From: Pseudoflavonifractor sp. Marseille-P3106
GTDB taxonomy: Bacteria; Bacillota; Clostridia; Oscillospirales; Oscillospiraceae
Length of the DNA: 64,000 nt
Direction: 5' to 3'
Assembly: GCA_900169975.1 (NCBI GenBank)
Contig: LT827126.1
Span: 682,001-746,000, forward strand
Positions 62,601 through 64,000 of this stretch are shown here, piece by piece. Every line of letters starts with the position of its first letter. The stretch's first letter is position 1. A program made the translations under genes and the position numbers. Under the pieces are notes generated by a model, which saw only the letters and a list, made by a program, of their open reading frames with translations, made no database searches and was not told the DNA's origin.

Positions 62601-63187
62601 ATCTTGTCGTTGATGCGGGTGAGATTCTCCTCGGTGCGCTCCAACCTCCGCTCCGCGTCCTCCTTGCGGTGGCGGTAGCGGGAAATGCCCGCAGCTTCTT
62701 CAAAGATTTCCCGGCGGTCCCCGGACTTGACCGACAGGATCTCGTCGATCTTGCCCTGGCCGATGATAGAGTATCCCTCCCGGCCCAGGCCGGTATCCAT
62801 AAACAGCTCATTGACATCCTTGAGCCGGACCGAGCGGCGGTTGATGTAGTACTCGCTTTCCCCAGAGCGGTAATAGCGCCGGGTGACCATGACCTCGCTC
62901 TCTTCCAGGTGGGGGAAGATATGCCCTGTGTTGTCCAGCACCAGTGAGACCTCGGCGAAACCCACCTGCTTGCGCCGGGCGGTGCCGCCGAAAATGACAT
63001 CCTCCATCTTGCCGCCCCGGAGCGCCCGGGTGGACTGCTCCCCCATGACCCAGCGGATGGCGTCGGAGATATTTGATTTTCCGGAGCCGTTGGGGCCGAC
63101 GATGGCGGTCACCGCCTCTCCGAAGGTCAGCACAGTCTTGTCCGGAAAGGATTTGAATCCCTGGATCTCCAGTGCTTTTAAGTACAC
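59615..63187 (-). CDS. smc: Chromosome partition protein SMC
   Basis: A 1190-residue condensin subunit for chromosome compaction and segregation. The N-terminal ATPase half-head has GPNGSGKSN (31-39) and FKSFPDKTVLTF. Two long coiled-coil arms (about 170-500 and 680-1020) flank a hinge (about 515-640, with GGSMTGGSASRTAGILSRQG near its end). The C-terminal half-head has the signature LLSGGEKAFVAIALYFA and Walker B VVMDEIEAALDDANV. The start is GTG at 63187 behind GAGGTGGGACC; the TTG seven codons earlier is a weaker choice. First gene of the operon that ends with rsfS. Confidence 0.98.
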   Translation of the reverse strand: MYLKALEIQGFKSFPDKTVLTFGEAVTAIVGPNGSGKSNISDAIRWVMGEQSTRALRGGKMEDVIFGGTARRKQVGFAEVSLVLDNTGHIFPHLEESEVMVTRRYYRSGESEYYINRRSVRLKDVNELFMDTGLGREGYSIIGQGKIDEILSVKSGDRREIFEEAAGISRYRHRKEDAERRLERTEENLTRINDKIDELELQVEPLRASAEKAKKFLILRDELRGLEISLWLEQLERVRTGAIKLSADYENAVRQKGEAQAEVERLYAAAEELSARMHQKEVDAEGVRFTMMGRQADANECENAIAVLRANIQNDLENADRLRRELEAQEGRTGSVDQQIAQRKARLEEIGTELAALGARLEGFRQESDDLSRSAGTLAGEMEALRQKEAVETASAAEARALLSALAAAAQEVMDRDEAVRQELAAGEERLTAAESERDGAQKELEQAREDRDSLQNIISGYAMRLESRNRKAQEAEEQQVKLQMEENALQSRIHMLAEMEKLYEGYSKAVKLVMGESGRGQLKGILGPVAGLVRVESAYTVAIETALGAAMQNIVVDREEDGKAAIQYLKRRDGGRCTFLPLNAVRPAEFRDTAVAREPGFVGMGSELVEFDRRYEAVVSSLLGRTVVAQDMDAAIAIARKYNHRLKIVTLDGQVLNPGGSMTGGSASRTAGILSRQGELERLREQETLLRDALASAGKKLEEARREAAAAQYEMDTARAQQRRHEDDILKLEERVRHLTGQLADQQLRRDGLKEELEQLSRRAERTEEDTANARRRIEELEGSAAALRAEAEGKAKGQGELREKGEAIGTRMAELSARKAALEAEEQALGQALGELEGLRADLAGDRADRVRRIEELNARSEELNGQIRDREEQLQSIRAESDAQQAEIARLNQEKLELEGQRNQADKASRDKNSELLAMEREVSVLEQKKTAAEMEEKQLLDKLWESYELTHEAARAQKVELESVARAQRRVAELKKAISALGNINLDAIEEFARVNERYTYFTDQRDDVRKAKTELEKIIAGLTGEMERIFAQQFAKINEAFQQTFQELFGGGKAALELDDPEDLLNCGIEIRVQPPGKTLKVITLLSGGEKAFVAIALYFAILKVRPTPFVVMDEIEAALDDANVERFARYLRQMCDHTQFIVITHRRGTMEESDVLYGVTMQEQGVSRILTIDLGSMEKELEIQ

Positions 63188-63224
63188 GGTCCCACCTCGC
63201 TTCGTCAAAGGTTATGAATAAAAT

Positions 63225-63253
63225 ATTATATCAATTTTTCTCCGTCATTGCAA
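63225..63253 (-). promoter_or_regulatory. Promoter of the smc operon
   Basis: On the reverse strand TTGCAA, 17 bp, TATAAT, about 40 bp before the GTG start. Confidence 0.7.
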
Positions 63254-63271
63254 ACTGTTTTCCCGGGTTTC

Positions 63272-63300
63272 TTGTCTTATTTCCATTCCTGTGGTATCAT
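63272..63300 (+). promoter_or_regulatory. Probable promoter of the YhhN-like gene
   Basis: TTGTCT, 17 bp, TATCAT. It is divergent from the smc promoter. Confidence 0.5.
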
Positions 63301-63340
63301 AGCCGTAAATCCACCCATTGCGGCGGGGAGGTTCGGACGT

Positions 63341-63979
63341 GTGACACGGTATCGGGAACAAATCTTTCCGGCGGCTGCCGAAGCTCTCTGGCTGGTCTTT
63401 CTCTTTCTGGATCTGACCCGAATGGCGGACAGCACCCCTGTCAAGTTCGCGGCCATCTGTCTTTGCCTGGCCACCGCCTGCACTGGAGCCGTCTCCTTGG
63501 ACGGACGGCTGGTGGCCCTGGCCCTCGGCTTCACGGTTGGGTCAGACTGGTTTCTGCTGGTGCGGGACGACCACTACCTGCTGGGCCTGGCTCTCTTCTC
63601 CGTGGTCCAGCTTCTCTACGCTCTGCGCCTCTTACGCCTCCGTGGGAACCGTCTCTGCCCTTGGGGTCTGGCACTCCGCCTGGCCGCCTTGGCCGCCGGA
63701 GCACTGCCGGGCCGCCGGGATCCCGTGGTTGGCCTGTCCGTGTTCTACTTTGCCAACCTGGCAGTCAACACCGCCGAGGCCTTTTCCCTGCATCCCTTTG
63801 ACCGCAAGCAGCGGCGCTTCGCCTTCGGCCTGCTGCTCTTTGTGGGGTGCGATCTGTGCGTGGGAGGCTGGAATTTGGGTCTTTTCCCCGCCTTCACCCG
63901 GGTGGGGATGTGGTTTTTTTACCTCCCCTCCCAAGTCCTCATCGTCCTCTCCCAGCGGCTGAAAGGAGAATCCCCATGA
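63341..63979 (+). CDS. YhhN-like (lysoplasmalogenase-type) membrane protein
   Basis: A 212-residue protein with about seven or eight membrane spans. The two aspartate-containing membrane segments LGFTVGSDWFLLVRDDHYLL and LLLFVGCDLCVGG, with GLALFSVVQLLYALRL between them, resemble the paired D motifs of the YhhN/TMEM86 family, which includes lysoplasmalogenases (alkenyl-ether lysolipid hydrolases). Plasmalogens do occur in anaerobic clostridia, so the idea is reasonable, but this is pattern recall without an alignment. The GTG at 63341 follows GGGGAGGTTCGGACGT. Its stop overlaps the next start (ATGA). Confidence 0.65.
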   Translation: MTRYREQIFPAAAEALWLVFLFLDLTRMADSTPVKFAAICLCLATACTGAVSLDGRLVALALGFTVGSDWFLLVRDDHYLLGLALFSVVQLLYALRLLRLRGNRLCPWGLALRLAALAAGALPGRRDPVVGLSVFYFANLAVNTAEAFSLHPFDRKQRRFAFGLLLFVGCDLCVGGWNLGLFPAFTRVGMWFFYLPSQVLIVLSQRLKGESP

Positions 63980-64000
63980 GACCGTCCAAATTCCTCTCCG
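63976..64000 (+). CDS. Start of an unidentified gene (runs off the window)
   Basis: The ATG at 63976 overlaps the YhhN-like stop by 4 bp and is preceded by AAAGGAGAATCCCC, so it is a convincing start. Only MRPSKFLS is visible; no identification possible. Confidence 0.6.

Overview
The window looks like chromosome from a GC-rich, endospore-forming member of the Bacillota, most likely a gut clostridium of the Oscillospiraceae (Flavonifractor, Pseudoflavonifractor or Lawsonibacter-like). This placement is inferred from gene content: a spoIIAA-spoIIAB-sigF operon, T-box leaders before pheST and before valS, a SAM-I leader before metK, a purine riboswitch before a guanine deaminase, ireB, a two-subunit transketolase, and frequent TTG/GTG starts behind strong AGGAGG-type sites. 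Most of it is ordinary core genome. I see no rRNA, tRNA, CRISPR array, insertion sequence, prophage or integrase.

Region 1 to 9.9 kb: the start of alanine racemase, a small lipoprotein and a fused NAD(P)HX epimerase/dehydratase run leftwards. Rightwards lie a Phe T-box with pheS-pheT, ireB, a TraX-type membrane protein and a 50-residue ORF. An alpha/beta hydrolase and pepT diverge from each other. Region 9.9 to 16.7 kb: DUF951-hisC-ogt, an S1-domain protein, rarA, glyA, endonuclease III and an A+T-rich patch with a small membrane protein. Region 16.7 to 25.1 kb: guanine deaminase under a purine riboswitch, a DUF4230 protein, a leftward phosphohexomutase-transketolase-HAD operon, and tsaE-tsaB-upp.

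Region 25.2 to 35.3 kb is envelope and sporulation: an FtsW/RodA polymerase, a secreted SLH-like protein, GtrA with a GT2 glycosyltransferase, the spoIIA operon, an IseA-like lipoprotein, and valS led by a Val T-box and a YcxB-family gene. Region 35.5 to 46.1 kb: a DMT transporter, 3-methyladenine glycosylase, a HAD phosphatase, a leftward GT4 / O-antigen-ligase-like / NlpC-P60 / pcrA series, metK with its SAM-I leader, and a rhomboid-like protein with a C-terminal zinc ribbon and no visible catalytic residues.

Region 46.2 to 53.3 kb holds two very large signalling proteins: a multi-PAS hybrid histidine kinase and a REC-GGDEF*-EAL-PAS-REC*-GGDEF protein. They form a likely cyclic-di-GMP module and are visibly more A+T-rich than their surroundings. 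Region 53.5 to 63.2 kb is one long leftward housekeeping operon: smc, a zinc-ribbon membrane protein, ftsY, rph, rdgB, yhbY, nadD-yqeK fusion, an LCP ligase and rsfS. A YhhN-like membrane gene and the start of another gene close the window.

The most rewarding observations are: (1) the guanine riboswitch before guanine deaminase is wired so that the bound aptamer should break the terminator, i.e. a guanine-ON switch; (2) the cyclic-di-GMP protein has one degenerate and one intact GGDEF, an intact EAL and a pseudo-receiver; (3) the rhomboid-like zinc-ribbon protein lacks the protease residues; (4) the Val T-box controls a YcxB-family gene ahead of valS.
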